NCBI GenBank assembly: GCA_903824785.1
Contig: CAIJYD010000054.1
Span: forward strand, 1 to 64,000
Length of the DNA: 64,000 nt
Source of the DNA: an uncultured Bacteroidota bacterium
GTDB taxonomy: Bacteria > Bacteroidota > Bacteroidia > Bacteroidales > VadinHA17
Direction of reading: 5' to 3'
In this document: piece by piece, positions 8,075 through 17,667 of the stretch
Layout: the number at the start of each line of letters is the position of its first letter
Position numbering within the stretch: the stretch's first letter is position 1
Translations under genes and position numbers: made by a program
Notes under the pieces: generated by a model
Told to the model about the DNA's origin: nothing
What the model saw: the letters and a program-made list of their open reading frames with translations, nothing else
The model's database searches: none

Positions 8075-10426
8075 ATGATAAAGATTTATTATTTTCTTGC
8101 CTCAATAGCTCTGGTTCTTTGTCAAAGCTGTGCCTCTCCGGGCTTAAATACTTCTGCCGGCAGCAAAAACTCCATTAGCAATTATTTGTTGACAGTGACC
8201 TTTGATGTAAAATCCAGAAGCTTAAGTGTAATACGAAACTCTGATAATAAAACATTTATCAGAAACCTGATTCCTTATGGAGCAACCTCTGCATTCCGGA
8301 AAGAGGTGGCCAGGGATTCAGCTTTTGGTGCCGGGAACTCGCTTATTATTTCGACTGAAGGAGGGGGTACGGTCTCATTCGCACTTTACCCTTCGCAGCC
8401 ATTCCTCTTCATTAATCAGAGTGTTATAAATTCAGGAGAAAGTGTTCTGGATATACAAAATCTCAATCCGGTCTCCTTTTCTGTTGATCTTAACAAGCCG
8501 GCAACTGAATTGAAGACCCTGGGAACAGGTGGTTTACTTTCACCTGACAATAATCCCGGCAGCTATGTCTTCCTTACCACAGTTGATCCTGTCACCCGTA
8601 ACGGAGTAGTAACCGGCTGGTTAACAAACGAAAAGGGCAGTGGAGTAGTTTTTTCAGGTATTAAAGACAATCTTGTTGAAATAAAAGCCAGAATTGAATA
8701 TGGCCATTTCCGTTTGCCTTCGGGGAAAAGTGAAACTACAGAAACATTACTCATCGGTTATTTTGACGATGCACGTTCAGGAGAAGAGCAATTTGCAGAT
8801 GCAATAGTAAAACAACAAAACATCCGGTTAAAGCCACGAAGTGCCACTTACTGCACCTGGTATTCCGAAAAAAACGGAGGTGCCGGAAGTGAATCTTCTA
8901 CTCTTGAACTGACCAGCTTTATCTCCTCACGTCTGAAATCTTTCGGCCTTGAGGTGATTCAGATCGATGACAAGTGGCAGGGCGGAGGACCATTCAACGG
9001 GCCTCAGCGCGGATTCGACCGCACCGATCCGAAAGGCGGATACCCGAACGGAATGAAAATTACTGCCGATGCTATCCGAAAAGAGGGTTTAACAGCTGGA
9101 ATATGGTGGATGCCTTTTGCCCGGAACCACCAGGCCCCGGAATATAAAAACCGCCAGCACTGGTTTGCTTACCGCCCCGACGGGAAACCATTCGAAACAG
9201 CATGGGGTGGAACTTCCCTCGATCTTACCCTCCCTGAAGTTCAGAATCATATTTCCGAAATGGCAAAAACACTGCACGGATGGGGATATAATTATTTCAA
9301 GATGGATGGATTATGGACAGGTACCGTTACTGAACAGGTATATATAAACGATGGCTACAAAAACGATAGTATTGGCAACAGCAAGCCTCTCTTCAACCCT
9401 TTTAAAACACAAATTGAGGCCTTCAGGGATGGACTGAAGATTCTCCGGAAAGCGGCAGGTGATGAGGTGTTTTTTTCAGGATGCTGCGTCAGTCAGAATA
9501 TGCGGTCTTTCGGGGCTTCATTCGGACTTGTCAATTCGATGCGGATCGGCCCCGATTATAACGCCGATGGCGAGGGAATCCGTACCGGGGTAATCCGTGC
9601 CTCAAGGCTCTATTTCCTCAACGGAAAAGTCTGGTGGAACGATCCGGACCCCTCAATCCTCAGAGGAAGTGGAAAATCAGCAGCAGACCCCTCAGTACCT
9701 TCAACCGAGGGCCTGTCCAAATCGCGAATGCTTCCCTCCTTTGTTGCTGTTTCCGGACAGTTTTTCCTGAGCAGCGACTGGCTTCCTGATCTGCCTGATA
9801 ACCGCCTGGAGATTATGAAACGGTGTATGGCTTCCCACAATGGATATGCCCGGCCGGTAGATGCTTTCGATAAACCACTGCCCTCAGTATGGCTGGCTTC
9901 CGATAGTCAAACCGGTACTCCCCGTAACGTGATCGGCCTTTTTAACTGGGATACAACTGCTCTGGAGATCGTTTGCCCGATTGCCCGGACGGGTTTGGAT
10001 GATAAAACTGCTTATTATGCTTTCGATTTCTGGGAAAACAAAACCCTGCCTGATGTGAACGGATTATTAACCCGGAAGCTCCCTCCTGAATCGTGCAGCA
10101 TTATTGCAGTACGTCCCCGGTCAGGTCATCCGGTTGTCGTTTCAACTTCCCAGCATGTAACACAGGGAATGATTGACCTGCTTCTGGAAGAATGGAAAGA
10201 TGGAACCCTCTCCGGAACAAGCATGATTATTGGCGGAGATAATTATGAGTTGCGGATAGCCGGAATCAATGATGGCGGAAACCATAAAGTAACAGAGGTA
10301 AAAGTTATTGATCCTCCGCAGGAAACGTCAATTGAAGTTTTACCCCAAACAGAAAAAGGGTGGCTGAGAGTTCTGATCAAAACCAAAAAAAGTGAAATAG
10401 TGAACTGGCAGATTAAATTTGATTAA
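8075..10426 (+). CDS. Clan GH-D glycosidase (GH36-like alpha-galactosidase) lipoprotein
   Basis: 783 residues with a short lipoprotein signal (LVLCQSCASPG). An N-terminal beta-sandwich (to about residue 240) is followed by a TIM barrel with TWYSEKN, QIDDKWQ, GIWWMPFA and YFKMDGLW. Asp411 in KMDG is the expected nucleophile, and Asp494 in RIGPD the expected acid/base, as in GH27/GH36 enzymes. C-terminal beta domains follow the barrel. It should release terminal alpha-galactose (or alpha-N-acetylgalactosamine) from glycans with retention of configuration. The exact substrate is not decided by sequence. It heads a plus-strand run with the GH95, GH32 and GH33 genes (gaps of 20, 6 and -10 bases). 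Confidence 0.8.
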   Translation: MIKIYYFLASIALVLCQSCASPGLNTSAGSKNSISNYLLTVTFDVKSRSLSVIRNSDNKTFIRNLIPYGATSAFRKEVARDSAFGAGNSLIISTEGGGTVSFALYPSQPFLFINQSVINSGESVLDIQNLNPVSFSVDLNKPATELKTLGTGGLLSPDNNPGSYVFLTTVDPVTRNGVVTGWLTNEKGSGVVFSGIKDNLVEIKARIEYGHFRLPSGKSETTETLLIGYFDDARSGEEQFADAIVKQQNIRLKPRSATYCTWYSEKNGGAGSESSTLELTSFISSRLKSFGLEVIQIDDKWQGGGPFNGPQRGFDRTDPKGGYPNGMKITADAIRKEGLTAGIWWMPFARNHQAPEYKNRQHWFAYRPDGKPFETAWGGTSLDLTLPEVQNHISEMAKTLHGWGYNYFKMDGLWTGTVTEQVYINDGYKNDSIGNSKPLFNPFKTQIEAFRDGLKILRKAAGDEVFFSGCCVSQNMRSFGASFGLVNSMRIGPDYNADGEGIRTGVIRASRLYFLNGKVWWNDPDPSILRGSGKSAADPSVPSTEGLSKSRMLPSFVAVSGQFFLSSDWLPDLPDNRLEIMKRCMASHNGYARPVDAFDKPLPSVWLASDSQTGTPRNVIGLFNWDTTALEIVCPIARTGLDDKTAYYAFDFWENKTLPDVNGLLTRKLPPESCSIIAVRPRSGHPVVVSTSQHVTQGMIDLLLEEWKDGTLSGTSMIIGGDNYELRIAGINDGGNHKVTEVKVIDPPQETSIEVLPQTEKGWLRVLIKTKKSEIVNWQIKFD

Positions 10427-10446
10427 TAAACCCCTCAAGATAAACA

Positions 10447-12765
10447 ATGTCTGTAAAGCACCTTTTTTTTCTGATTGCCTGTCTGATAACCACCCCTTCA
10501 GCATTTGCCCAGAATGATCATCTTAAATTGTGGTACAAGGAGCCTGCAATAAAATGGATCGATGCTTTACCTGTCGGGAATGGCCGGCTCGGAGCAATGG
10601 TTTATGGAAACCCTTTGTCGGAACGGATTGCATTAAATGAGTCAACTCTGTGGTGCGGAGAATATAATAAATCGCAGAATAAAGTTGCGGGGAAAGAGGC
10701 TCTGGATGAGGTATACCAGCTATTTTATCAGAATAAGCCGGAGGAAGCGCAAACTGTTCTTGAAAAAAAATTCCTTTCTGAAGAGGGGCCGTTTGGAACC
10801 CATCTGCCCCTTGGTGATCTGATAATCAAAGGCAGCTATCCCGCCGGAAATATTGAAAATTACAAACGCGAATTAGATATTGCCAACTCTCTGGCAAGAG
10901 TGAGTTTTAAGATTAATGATACCAGATATTATCGCGAGGTTTTTGCCTCAAATCCTGATCAGTTGATAGTTATCAGATTTACAGCTGATATGAAACATTC
11001 CATAAACCAGGTTATCTCTTCAGATATTCTTCTCAAAAACAGCACTTCGGCTTCGGATAACCAGCTGATAATAAAAGGCAATACCCTGTTTGATCATCAC
11101 CAGGGTGTTGGGTCTGTGAAATATTATGCTATAGTAAACATCAAAAATTCAGGCGGCACTTGTGAAGCATCCGGCGATTCAATAAAAGTAACCGGAGCAG
11201 ATGAACTGCTGGTAACTGTGGCAATAAATACCGACTATAAAAGTCCCTATGACCCCGAAAAACTTTGCAGACAACAAATTGATCGTGGAAACAGCCTCCC
11301 TTTCAATAAGCTTTATCAAAACCATCTGACAGACTTCAGAAATCTGTTCGGGAGAGTAAGTTTTAGTTTGAACACCCCTGAAAATCTTTCAGAAATACCT
11401 ACTGATAAGAGAATTGCAGCACTTGTAAATGGAGGATCCGATCCACAGTTATATACAATATTTTTCCAGTATGGCAGGTATCTGCTAATTTCAGGCTCCA
11501 GGGAAAATTCTCCCCTGCCAATGAATCTGCAGGGAATATGGAACGACAACAAAGCTTGCCATATGAGCTGGACCTGCGATTTTCATCTGGACATCAATGT
11601 TCAGCAAAACTACTGGCCTGCGGAGGTTTGTAACCTCCCTGAATCGGCGCTTCCCCTGGCAAGTTTCGTTGAATCGCTGGTAGAACCCGGACGGGAAACT
11701 GCAAAAACTGTCTTCGGATGTAATGGATGGCTGACAAATACAATGGTTAATGCATGGGGCTATACTACTCCCAACTGGGGCTTTTGGGGATATTTCCCGG
11801 AAGCAAGCAGTTGGATTGGCTCCCATCTCTGGGAACATTATCTTTTTACTCAGGATCAGAATTTTTTAAGAAAGAGAGCCTATCCTGTATTAAAGGCCAA
11901 TGCAGAATTCTTTCTTGACTATCTCCGTATTAATCCAAAAAACGGATATCTGATGGGGCCTTCCGTTTCACCTGAAAACAGTTATCTGTTTAATGGAAAA
12001 GTAATTACCGCTGCCAACGGGCCCACGGTTCAGTCGGTGTTAACTTATATGCTTTTCTCATCATGCATCGAATCGGCCTGGATCCTGAAAAGTGATTCTG
12101 CATTTCGTGAAAAACTCATTAAAGCAAGAGATCAGTTGCCGCCATTAAAGATCGGGAGCAAAGGACAGGTTCAGGAATGGTTTGAGGATTTTGAAGAAGC
12201 CTCCCCAAACCACAGACATACAAGCCATCTGATTGCTCTATATCCCGGTTCGCTTATTAACGCTGAAACACCAGAACTGGAAAAAGCTGCAACTACGACC
12301 ATTTCCAACCGGATGAGCCGAAGTGATTTTGAAGATGTGGAATGGGTAAGAGGCAATATGGTTAACTTTTTTGCCCGTTTGCGAAAAGGTGATGAAGCAC
12401 TTAACCATCTGAATGTTTTGTTTAAGAAACATTGCAGCTCAACATTCCTTTCATATTCAGCTGCCGGTATTGCCGGTGCCGAGGAAGAAATATTCATCAT
12501 CGACGGAACAACTGCAGGAACAGCAGGGGTTGCCGAAATGCTTATTCAGAGTCACAACGGAGAGATCAGGCTTTTACCTGCCCTGCCCCAGGCCTGGTCG
12601 CCCGGCGGTTCTTTTTCAGGATTAAGAGCCCGTGGAGGTTATACCGTTGACTGTTCCTGGAAAGAAGGAAAAGTAACTTCATTTAAAATAAAATCGGAGA
12701 CTCCCTCCAAAACCAAGGTCAGGATTAATAATGAAACAAGGGATGTTATTTCTGAAAAACAATAA
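10447..12765 (+). CDS. GH95 alpha-L-fucosidase / alpha-L-galactosidase
   Basis: 772 residues with signal peptide ending SAFAQ. GH95 signatures run through the protein: WIDALPVGNGRLGAMVYG near the N-terminus, LPMNLQGIWND, then DFHLDINVQQNYWPAEV (Asn384 within the catalytic Asn pair region) and WFEDFEEASPNHRHTSHLIALYPG (residues 579-600), which supplies the acidic catalytic residues. The C-terminal EMLIQSHNGEIRLLPALP is also typical. GH95 enzymes invert configuration and remove alpha-1,2-linked L-fucose or L-galactose. It lies in the same run as the GH36-like, GH32 and GH33 genes, suggesting joint attack on a decorated glycan. Fucose versus galactose specificity cannot be read from the sequence. 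Confidence 0.9.
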   Translation: MSVKHLFFLIACLITTPSAFAQNDHLKLWYKEPAIKWIDALPVGNGRLGAMVYGNPLSERIALNESTLWCGEYNKSQNKVAGKEALDEVYQLFYQNKPEEAQTVLEKKFLSEEGPFGTHLPLGDLIIKGSYPAGNIENYKRELDIANSLARVSFKINDTRYYREVFASNPDQLIVIRFTADMKHSINQVISSDILLKNSTSASDNQLIIKGNTLFDHHQGVGSVKYYAIVNIKNSGGTCEASGDSIKVTGADELLVTVAINTDYKSPYDPEKLCRQQIDRGNSLPFNKLYQNHLTDFRNLFGRVSFSLNTPENLSEIPTDKRIAALVNGGSDPQLYTIFFQYGRYLLISGSRENSPLPMNLQGIWNDNKACHMSWTCDFHLDINVQQNYWPAEVCNLPESALPLASFVESLVEPGRETAKTVFGCNGWLTNTMVNAWGYTTPNWGFWGYFPEASSWIGSHLWEHYLFTQDQNFLRKRAYPVLKANAEFFLDYLRINPKNGYLMGPSVSPENSYLFNGKVITAANGPTVQSVLTYMLFSSCIESAWILKSDSAFREKLIKARDQLPPLKIGSKGQVQEWFEDFEEASPNHRHTSHLIALYPGSLINAETPELEKAATTTISNRMSRSDFEDVEWVRGNMVNFFARLRKGDEALNHLNVLFKKHCSSTFLSYSAAGIAGAEEEIFIIDGTTAGTAGVAEMLIQSHNGEIRLLPALPQAWSPGGSFSGLRARGGYTVDCSWKEGKVTSFKIKSETPSKTKVRINNETRDVISEKQ

Positions 12766-12771
12766 CTCAAA

Positions 12772-14373
12772 ATGATAACTATGAAGAAAAATGTAGTACT
12801 GATATGCGGAATTTTCATCTCATTCAGCCTGTTTAGCCAGACCATTATAAAAGAGTTTAAAATTGAAAAGAGATATCTGAACTTTCCTGTTGAGATGAAG
12901 CAGGAGAGACAGATGGTGAAATTTGTATCAAAACAGGATACAGTAGCTTTTTCAGTAATCCGGGTTTCAGAAAAAGAGCCCGATTACTGGGTTTTTAAGG
13001 ATGTATCGGCATTTATGGGGCAGAAACTGAAACTGGTATTTCAGAAACAGGCTAAAGGGATCGATAAGATTTATCAATCAGAAAAATTCGCAGGCGAGGA
13101 TAGTCTGTATAAAGAAAAGAACCGTCCGCAGTTTCATTTTACCTCCCGCAGGGGTTGGAATAACGATCCGAATGGACTTGTATATTTTAATGGAGAATAT
13201 CATCTCTTTTATCAGCATAATCCTTATGAGATCCAGTGGGAAAATATGCACTGGGGGCATGCTGTAAGTAAAGATTTACTTCACTGGGAAGAGCTGAATG
13301 ATGTTCTTTATCCGGATGGTTTGGGTGCTATGTTTTCCGGATCGGCAGTTATCGATAAAGACAATAGTGCCGGCTGGGGAAAAAATGCAATGGTTGCTGT
13401 TTATACTGCAGCAGGTAAGGAACAAACTCAATGTTTAGCCTATAGCACTGATAATGGACGGACTTTTACCAAATATACCGGGAATCCGGTCCTTGGTGGT
13501 ACCCGCGATCCAAAAGTGTTCTGGCACGAACCTTCACGCAGCTGGGTTATGGCCCTTTACGATAAAAACGCTATTGCAATATATAATTCCAAGGATCTGA
13601 AAAAGTGGGAATTCAAAAGCAAAATCAAAGGATTTTATGAATGTCCCGAACTGTTTGAGCTGGCTGTTGATGGTGATCAGAACAGAAAAAAATGGGTGCT
13701 GACAGCTGCGTCAGGTACTTATATGACAGGAAGCTTTGACGGAAGTGTATTCAAACCGGAATATGGAAAGTATTATTACTCATGGGGAAGTCAGTATGCT
13801 GCTCAGACATATAATAATACCCCCGATGGCAGAAGGATTCAGATTGGCTGGGGCCGTATTGATCAGCCGGGAATGCCCTTCAACCAGATGATGCTTTTCC
13901 CCTGCGAACTTACATTGCGAACCACGCCTGAAGGAATAAGGCTTTTTTGTGAACCAGTATCAGAAATTGAGACACTCCACAACAAAAAATATTCTCTTGA
14001 AAACGTCACCAGTGTGGAAGCTAACAAAAGCCTCAAAAACATTGACGAAATGATGTTCCATGTAAAAATGGATATTGAACTTGATAAAGGTGTCGGCTTT
14101 GAGATTTTATACAGGGGAAATCCAATAATATCCTACGATGGAAATTTCAACCGCTTTAACGGGGCTCCCTATATTTGTGATAATCCTGGCAGCTTTAGGT
14201 TCAAAATTGAATTTCTTATCGATAAAACCTCAATGGAAGCCTTCATCGGAAATGGCAAACTGTTCATTTCAGAGGGGCTGAAAAAGGAAAAATCTGCAGA
14301 AGGGCTTCGTATTTCAGGAGATGTAAAAATACATTCTTTTGAATTATCAGGAATGAAATCCACATGGCAATGA
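12772..14373 (+). CDS. GH32 fructan hydrolase with N-terminal DUF4980-type domain
   Basis: 533 residues with signal peptide; an alternative ATG nine bases downstream gives the same signal. After an N-terminal domain of about 95 residues of the kind seen in Bacteroides GH32 proteins, the five-bladed propeller begins with QFHFTSRRGWNNDPNG. Asp132 is the nucleophile, Asp246 in GTRDPKV stabilises the transition state, and Glu290 in YECPEL is the acid/base. A C-terminal beta-sandwich follows. It should release fructose from levan, inulin or sucrose-type beta-fructosides in the periplasm or at the surface. The last codons overlap the sialidase start by 10 bases, so translation is probably coupled. 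Confidence 0.9.
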   Translation: MITMKKNVVLICGIFISFSLFSQTIIKEFKIEKRYLNFPVEMKQERQMVKFVSKQDTVAFSVIRVSEKEPDYWVFKDVSAFMGQKLKLVFQKQAKGIDKIYQSEKFAGEDSLYKEKNRPQFHFTSRRGWNNDPNGLVYFNGEYHLFYQHNPYEIQWENMHWGHAVSKDLLHWEELNDVLYPDGLGAMFSGSAVIDKDNSAGWGKNAMVAVYTAAGKEQTQCLAYSTDNGRTFTKYTGNPVLGGTRDPKVFWHEPSRSWVMALYDKNAIAIYNSKDLKKWEFKSKIKGFYECPELFELAVDGDQNRKKWVLTAASGTYMTGSFDGSVFKPEYGKYYYSWGSQYAAQTYNNTPDGRRIQIGWGRIDQPGMPFNQMMLFPCELTLRTTPEGIRLFCEPVSEIETLHNKKYSLENVTSVEANKSLKNIDEMMFHVKMDIELDKGVGFEILYRGNPIISYDGNFNRFNGAPYICDNPGSFRFKIEFLIDKTSMEAFIGNGKLFISEGLKKEKSAEGLRISGDVKIHSFELSGMKSTWQ

Positions 14374-15536
14374 AAAATTATAACATCTTTGAACCAGCTT
14401 TAACAAATGCTCCGGCTAACAGAATAATCATCTGTATTTTAGTCTGCATATTCCTGTCTGTCAGCTTACTGCTTAAGGCCTCAGAGCCGGTGGCTCTCTT
14501 CAAACCTGGTGATGGCGGATATGCATGTTTCCGGATACCGGCAATTGTTAAAACGGGAAAAGGAATACTTCTCGCATTTGCCGAAGCCCGGAAAAAGGGG
14601 TGTTCAGATGCAGGAGATATTGACCTTGTCCTTCGCCGGTCAACCGATGGGGGTAAAACATGGGGGCCGCTTCTCTTAATCCGCGATGATGGCAGCAATG
14701 TGGCAGGAAACCCCGCTCCGGTAGTCGACCTCGAAACCGGGACTGTATGGCTGCTCTCAACCTGGAACCTTGGAACGGACAGGGAATCTCAGATAATAGA
14801 TTTAACCAGTAAGGATACCCGCAGGGTTTTTGTTATGAATTCCCGCGACGAAGGGATAACCTGGAGTAATCCCACTGAGATTACCACTGATGTAAAAAAT
14901 CCGGGATGGACCTGGTATGCTACAGGGCCGGTACATGGGATCCAATTAAGGAGCAAAGCTTACAATGGCCGGCTGGTAATCCCTTGCGATCATATTGAAG
15001 CGGTAACAAATAAATACTTCAGTCACGTTATCTATTCCGACGATCACGGTGCAAGCTGGAAAACAGGAGGCACAACTCCGCAGGATATGGTCAATGAATG
15101 TACCGTTGCTGAACTGCCCGATGGACGACTGATACTGAACATGCGCAACTATGACCGGAAACAGAAGAACAGGAAAGTCAGCACCTCACAGGATGGCGGA
15201 GAATCCTGGTCAGATATCCGGGATGATCCTCAGCTTATTGAACCGATATGTCAGGCTGCTCTGCTGAACATAACAATGAAAGGCCAACAAGAAGCCCTCT
15301 TCTTTCTTAATCCTGCCGATTCAACTGCCCGCCGGAATATGACACTTAAAATGAGTCACGATGAAGGAAGAAGCTGGGAAACAGTAAAAACCATTCATGA
15401 AGGCCCTGCTGCATATTCTGACCTTGTGCAGCTTAACAGTAAAGAGCTGGCTTGTCTTTATGAGGCAGGGAAACTGTCGGCCTACGAAGGGATCTGGTTC
15501 ATAAAAATGAAAATCAGAGAGATTGATGGCAAATGA
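14364..15536 (+). CDS. GH33 exo-alpha-sialidase
   Basis: 390 residues. A late hydrophobic segment (about residues 20-37) serves as signal peptide or anchor after a polar N-terminal tail; Met3 is an alternative start. The FRIP motif is at residues 56-59 and carries the first arginine of the carboxylate-binding triad. Five Asp boxes are visible (STDGGKTW, SRDEGITW, SDDHGASW, SQDGGESW, SHDEGRSW), marking the six-bladed sialidase propeller. NECTV gives the catalytic Glu, and AAYSDL the late Tyr. It would release sialic acid for uptake and cleavage by the nan operon. GH33 also contains Kdo/Dha hydrolases active on plant RG-II, an alternative given the GH78 and GH95 neighbours. Confidence 0.88.
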   Translation: MAMKNYNIFEPALTNAPANRIIICILVCIFLSVSLLLKASEPVALFKPGDGGYACFRIPAIVKTGKGILLAFAEARKKGCSDAGDIDLVLRRSTDGGKTWGPLLLIRDDGSNVAGNPAPVVDLETGTVWLLSTWNLGTDRESQIIDLTSKDTRRVFVMNSRDEGITWSNPTEITTDVKNPGWTWYATGPVHGIQLRSKAYNGRLVIPCDHIEAVTNKYFSHVIYSDDHGASWKTGGTTPQDMVNECTVAELPDGRLILNMRNYDRKQKNRKVSTSQDGGESWSDIRDDPQLIEPICQAALLNITMKGQQEALFFLNPADSTARRNMTLKMSHDEGRSWETVKTIHEGPAAYSDLVQLNSKELACLYEAGKLSAYEGIWFIKMKIREIDGK

Positions 15537-15594
15537 GGTGAAACACCGGGACTGACCGGCTTGAGTTACTTTTTAAACCAATAAAGCATAACCA

Positions 15595-17079
15595 ATGAGA
15601 AAACTACTCCTTATTATTCTGACCTTTTCAACAATTAGCTCATTCGCCCAGATCAGCACTAATATTGTAATCCATTCCGAACAGGAGAAGTACCGGATGG
15701 CAGGCGGCATTGGAGCATCATGGCACGCAATAAGCAAAGACAGTATTGATGAGTCTCCCGAATATAAATGGGCTCTGCGGTATGCAAACTCAAGGGGAAG
15801 TGCCTGGGGAGGAAATCCTCCCACAACAAGTACAGGCCAATGGAAGCAGATATATAAGCACGCCAGCTGGTTAGGGTTTTCCTTTCTGAGAGTTGAGCTC
15901 AGTGCCAGGATGTACGAACCGGAAAGAAATCAGTTTGACTGGGATAATGAAGAGATGCTGGCATTATATAAAATTCTGGACTGGGCAGAAGCAAATAATG
16001 CGGATGTATTCCTTCAGCAAATGTGGAGCAACGTAAAATGGAATTCATACCCGGGAGTCCAGCCATTGCTGAGTGCCCCAAAATCGACCGAAGATTTTGC
16101 CGAAGGCCTTGCCTGTCTCGTTGAACATCTTATTAAAAACAAAAAATATACCTGTATCAAATGGCTTTGTATTACCAACGAGCCTCCCGGAGGAGGATGG
16201 GGATCGTGGTGGAGTATGGGAGAAAAAGACGCCCCGCTTGCTCCGGCATTAAAAGAGGTTCGGAAAGCATTGGATAAAAAATCCCTTGCCGTTCCAATAT
16301 CGGGACCTGACTGGACCGATCTGCCACCTTTTGATGTCAATAAAATAGTCTTCGACGAATATATAGGCGCATACGATATCCATTCATATCAGGGAATGGA
16401 TGGGGCGAAACAAAAAATTCTTGAAGAGTGGGCAATCTGGGCCAAAAAACAGAATAAACCACTCTTCCTTTCAGAAATGGGCGACATGAGACTTGGTTGG
16501 AAAGATTCAAACCCCGGGCCTAAGTCATTTAATGCCGCTTTGTCAAATGCTGAATCTGTTTTAAGGGGAATGGAAGCCGGAGTAGGGGCATTCAACAGAT
16601 GGAGTTTTACAAACAGAGGAGACCTGGATGGTCAGTGGCAATTGATCAGAACATGGAATATTGAAAAAAAGAACTATTATGAACAGATAGAGATTGAACC
16701 GGCTGCGTTTTACGGATATGGGATTATTACACGTTTCCTGATAAAAAACTCCTCGGTAGTTTATACAGAGCCTACCGGGAACAAGGATATTTTAACTCAA
16801 ACCTTAAAAAGCCCTGATGGCAGACTTACTACATATATCTTAAATAAAAGCAATGAAGAACAGACAATAAAATTAAAAATTACTGGGACATTCAAACCCG
16901 GGTTTTTTCTTTATTCTGCTATTGAGGAAGAGGTCATTAAACCTGATTTCCGAATGGATCCTGTAAGAAAAATAATAATTAACGACAAAGATGAAGTTGT
17001 TTTGAAAATCCATGCCCGGAGCATTTTTACATTAACAAATCTCTATTTATTGCACGATAACCCTTCTAAAAAAAGATAA
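15595..17079 (+). CDS. Secreted clan GH-A retaining glycosidase, family unassigned
   Basis: 494 residues with a signal peptide (LTFSTISSFAQ). The TIM barrel has the two hallmark glutamates of clan GH-A: Glu196 in CITNEPPGG at the end of strand 4 (acid/base) and Glu294 in LFLSEMGD at strand 7 (nucleophile). MAGGIGASWHAI near the N-terminus recalls GH30/GH39-type openings, and a C-terminal beta domain (about residues 385-490) resembles the GH30 beta-sandwich. It would cleave a beta-glycosidic bond with retention. I cannot place it in one family with confidence. It follows the sialidase gene by 58 bases on the same strand. Confidence 0.7.
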   Translation: MRKLLLIILTFSTISSFAQISTNIVIHSEQEKYRMAGGIGASWHAISKDSIDESPEYKWALRYANSRGSAWGGNPPTTSTGQWKQIYKHASWLGFSFLRVELSARMYEPERNQFDWDNEEMLALYKILDWAEANNADVFLQQMWSNVKWNSYPGVQPLLSAPKSTEDFAEGLACLVEHLIKNKKYTCIKWLCITNEPPGGGWGSWWSMGEKDAPLAPALKEVRKALDKKSLAVPISGPDWTDLPPFDVNKIVFDEYIGAYDIHSYQGMDGAKQKILEEWAIWAKKQNKPLFLSEMGDMRLGWKDSNPGPKSFNAALSNAESVLRGMEAGVGAFNRWSFTNRGDLDGQWQLIRTWNIEKKNYYEQIEIEPAAFYGYGIITRFLIKNSSVVYTEPTGNKDILTQTLKSPDGRLTTYILNKSNEEQTIKLKITGTFKPGFFLYSAIEEEVIKPDFRMDPVRKIIINDKDEVVLKIHARSIFTLTNLYLLHDNPSKKR

Positions 17080-17131
17080 AAGGAAATTGCTGCGGATTGA
17101 AAAAAATCTTTTTTCCCTGATAAAAACACCA

Positions 17132-17139
17132 TAAATTTG
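17132..17139 (+). promoter_or_regulatory. Bacteroidota -7 box before small lipoprotein gene
   Basis: TAAATTTG fits the TAnnTTTG consensus exactly and lies 42 bases before the preferred ATG at 17182. The -33 region is a T-run without G, so the match is partial. Confidence 0.35.
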
Positions 17140-17181
17140 GTTCGATTATTGAGGAAATTAATATTTGAAAATAACAGACCC

Positions 17182-17589
17182 ATGAAAACAAAGAAATCAC
17201 TCATTACCCTGATTACTATTTCAATTATGATTTACCTGCTCTCTTCTTGTCTTGAAGACGCTTATACATTCGATACTTTTCTTGTGAAAATTGACAGTTT
17301 CCAACTGCCGGAAACGATGACGGCAAAAACAACCTTCGAGGTGAGATTTTTTGGGACGGTTGGCAATAACGGATGCATATCTTTCGAAGGCTTTAATCAG
17401 AACCTGATTAATAAAGACATTGAAATTGAAGCCTGGGGCAGGTATGATAACAGAAATAATACTTGTCCTGAAGTTATGGTTTATCTTGACAAGAATCTTG
17501 AAATCACAATTCCGGTTGCAGGAGTTTATAATTTAAAAATAAAACAACCCGATAAATCTTATCTTGAAAGATCTATTACTGTTAAATGA
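17182..17589 (+). CDS. Small lipoprotein of unknown function
   Basis: 135 residues when started at the ATG at 17182; a TTG 45 bases upstream keeps the frame open, but the lipoprotein signal MKTKKSLITLITISIMIYLLSSC argues for the ATG. The lipobox LLSSC predicts a lipid-anchored outer-membrane or surface protein. The mature domain is beta-rich (EVRFFGTVGNNGCISFEGFNQ, IPVAGVYNLKIKQPD) like an immunoglobulin-type fold. No family is recognised. It sits alone between the GH-A enzyme and the serine hydrolase. Confidence 0.7.
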   Translation: MKTKKSLITLITISIMIYLLSSCLEDAYTFDTFLVKIDSFQLPETMTAKTTFEVRFFGTVGNNGCISFEGFNQNLINKDIEIEAWGRYDNRNNTCPEVMVYLDKNLEITIPVAGVYNLKIKQPDKSYLERSITVK

Positions 17590-17667
17590 GAACTTTCATC
17601 TGTTGAATGAACCCAAAATCATTCTTAAGGCGATTTAAATATGGCCTTTTGAAATATTATAAAATCC

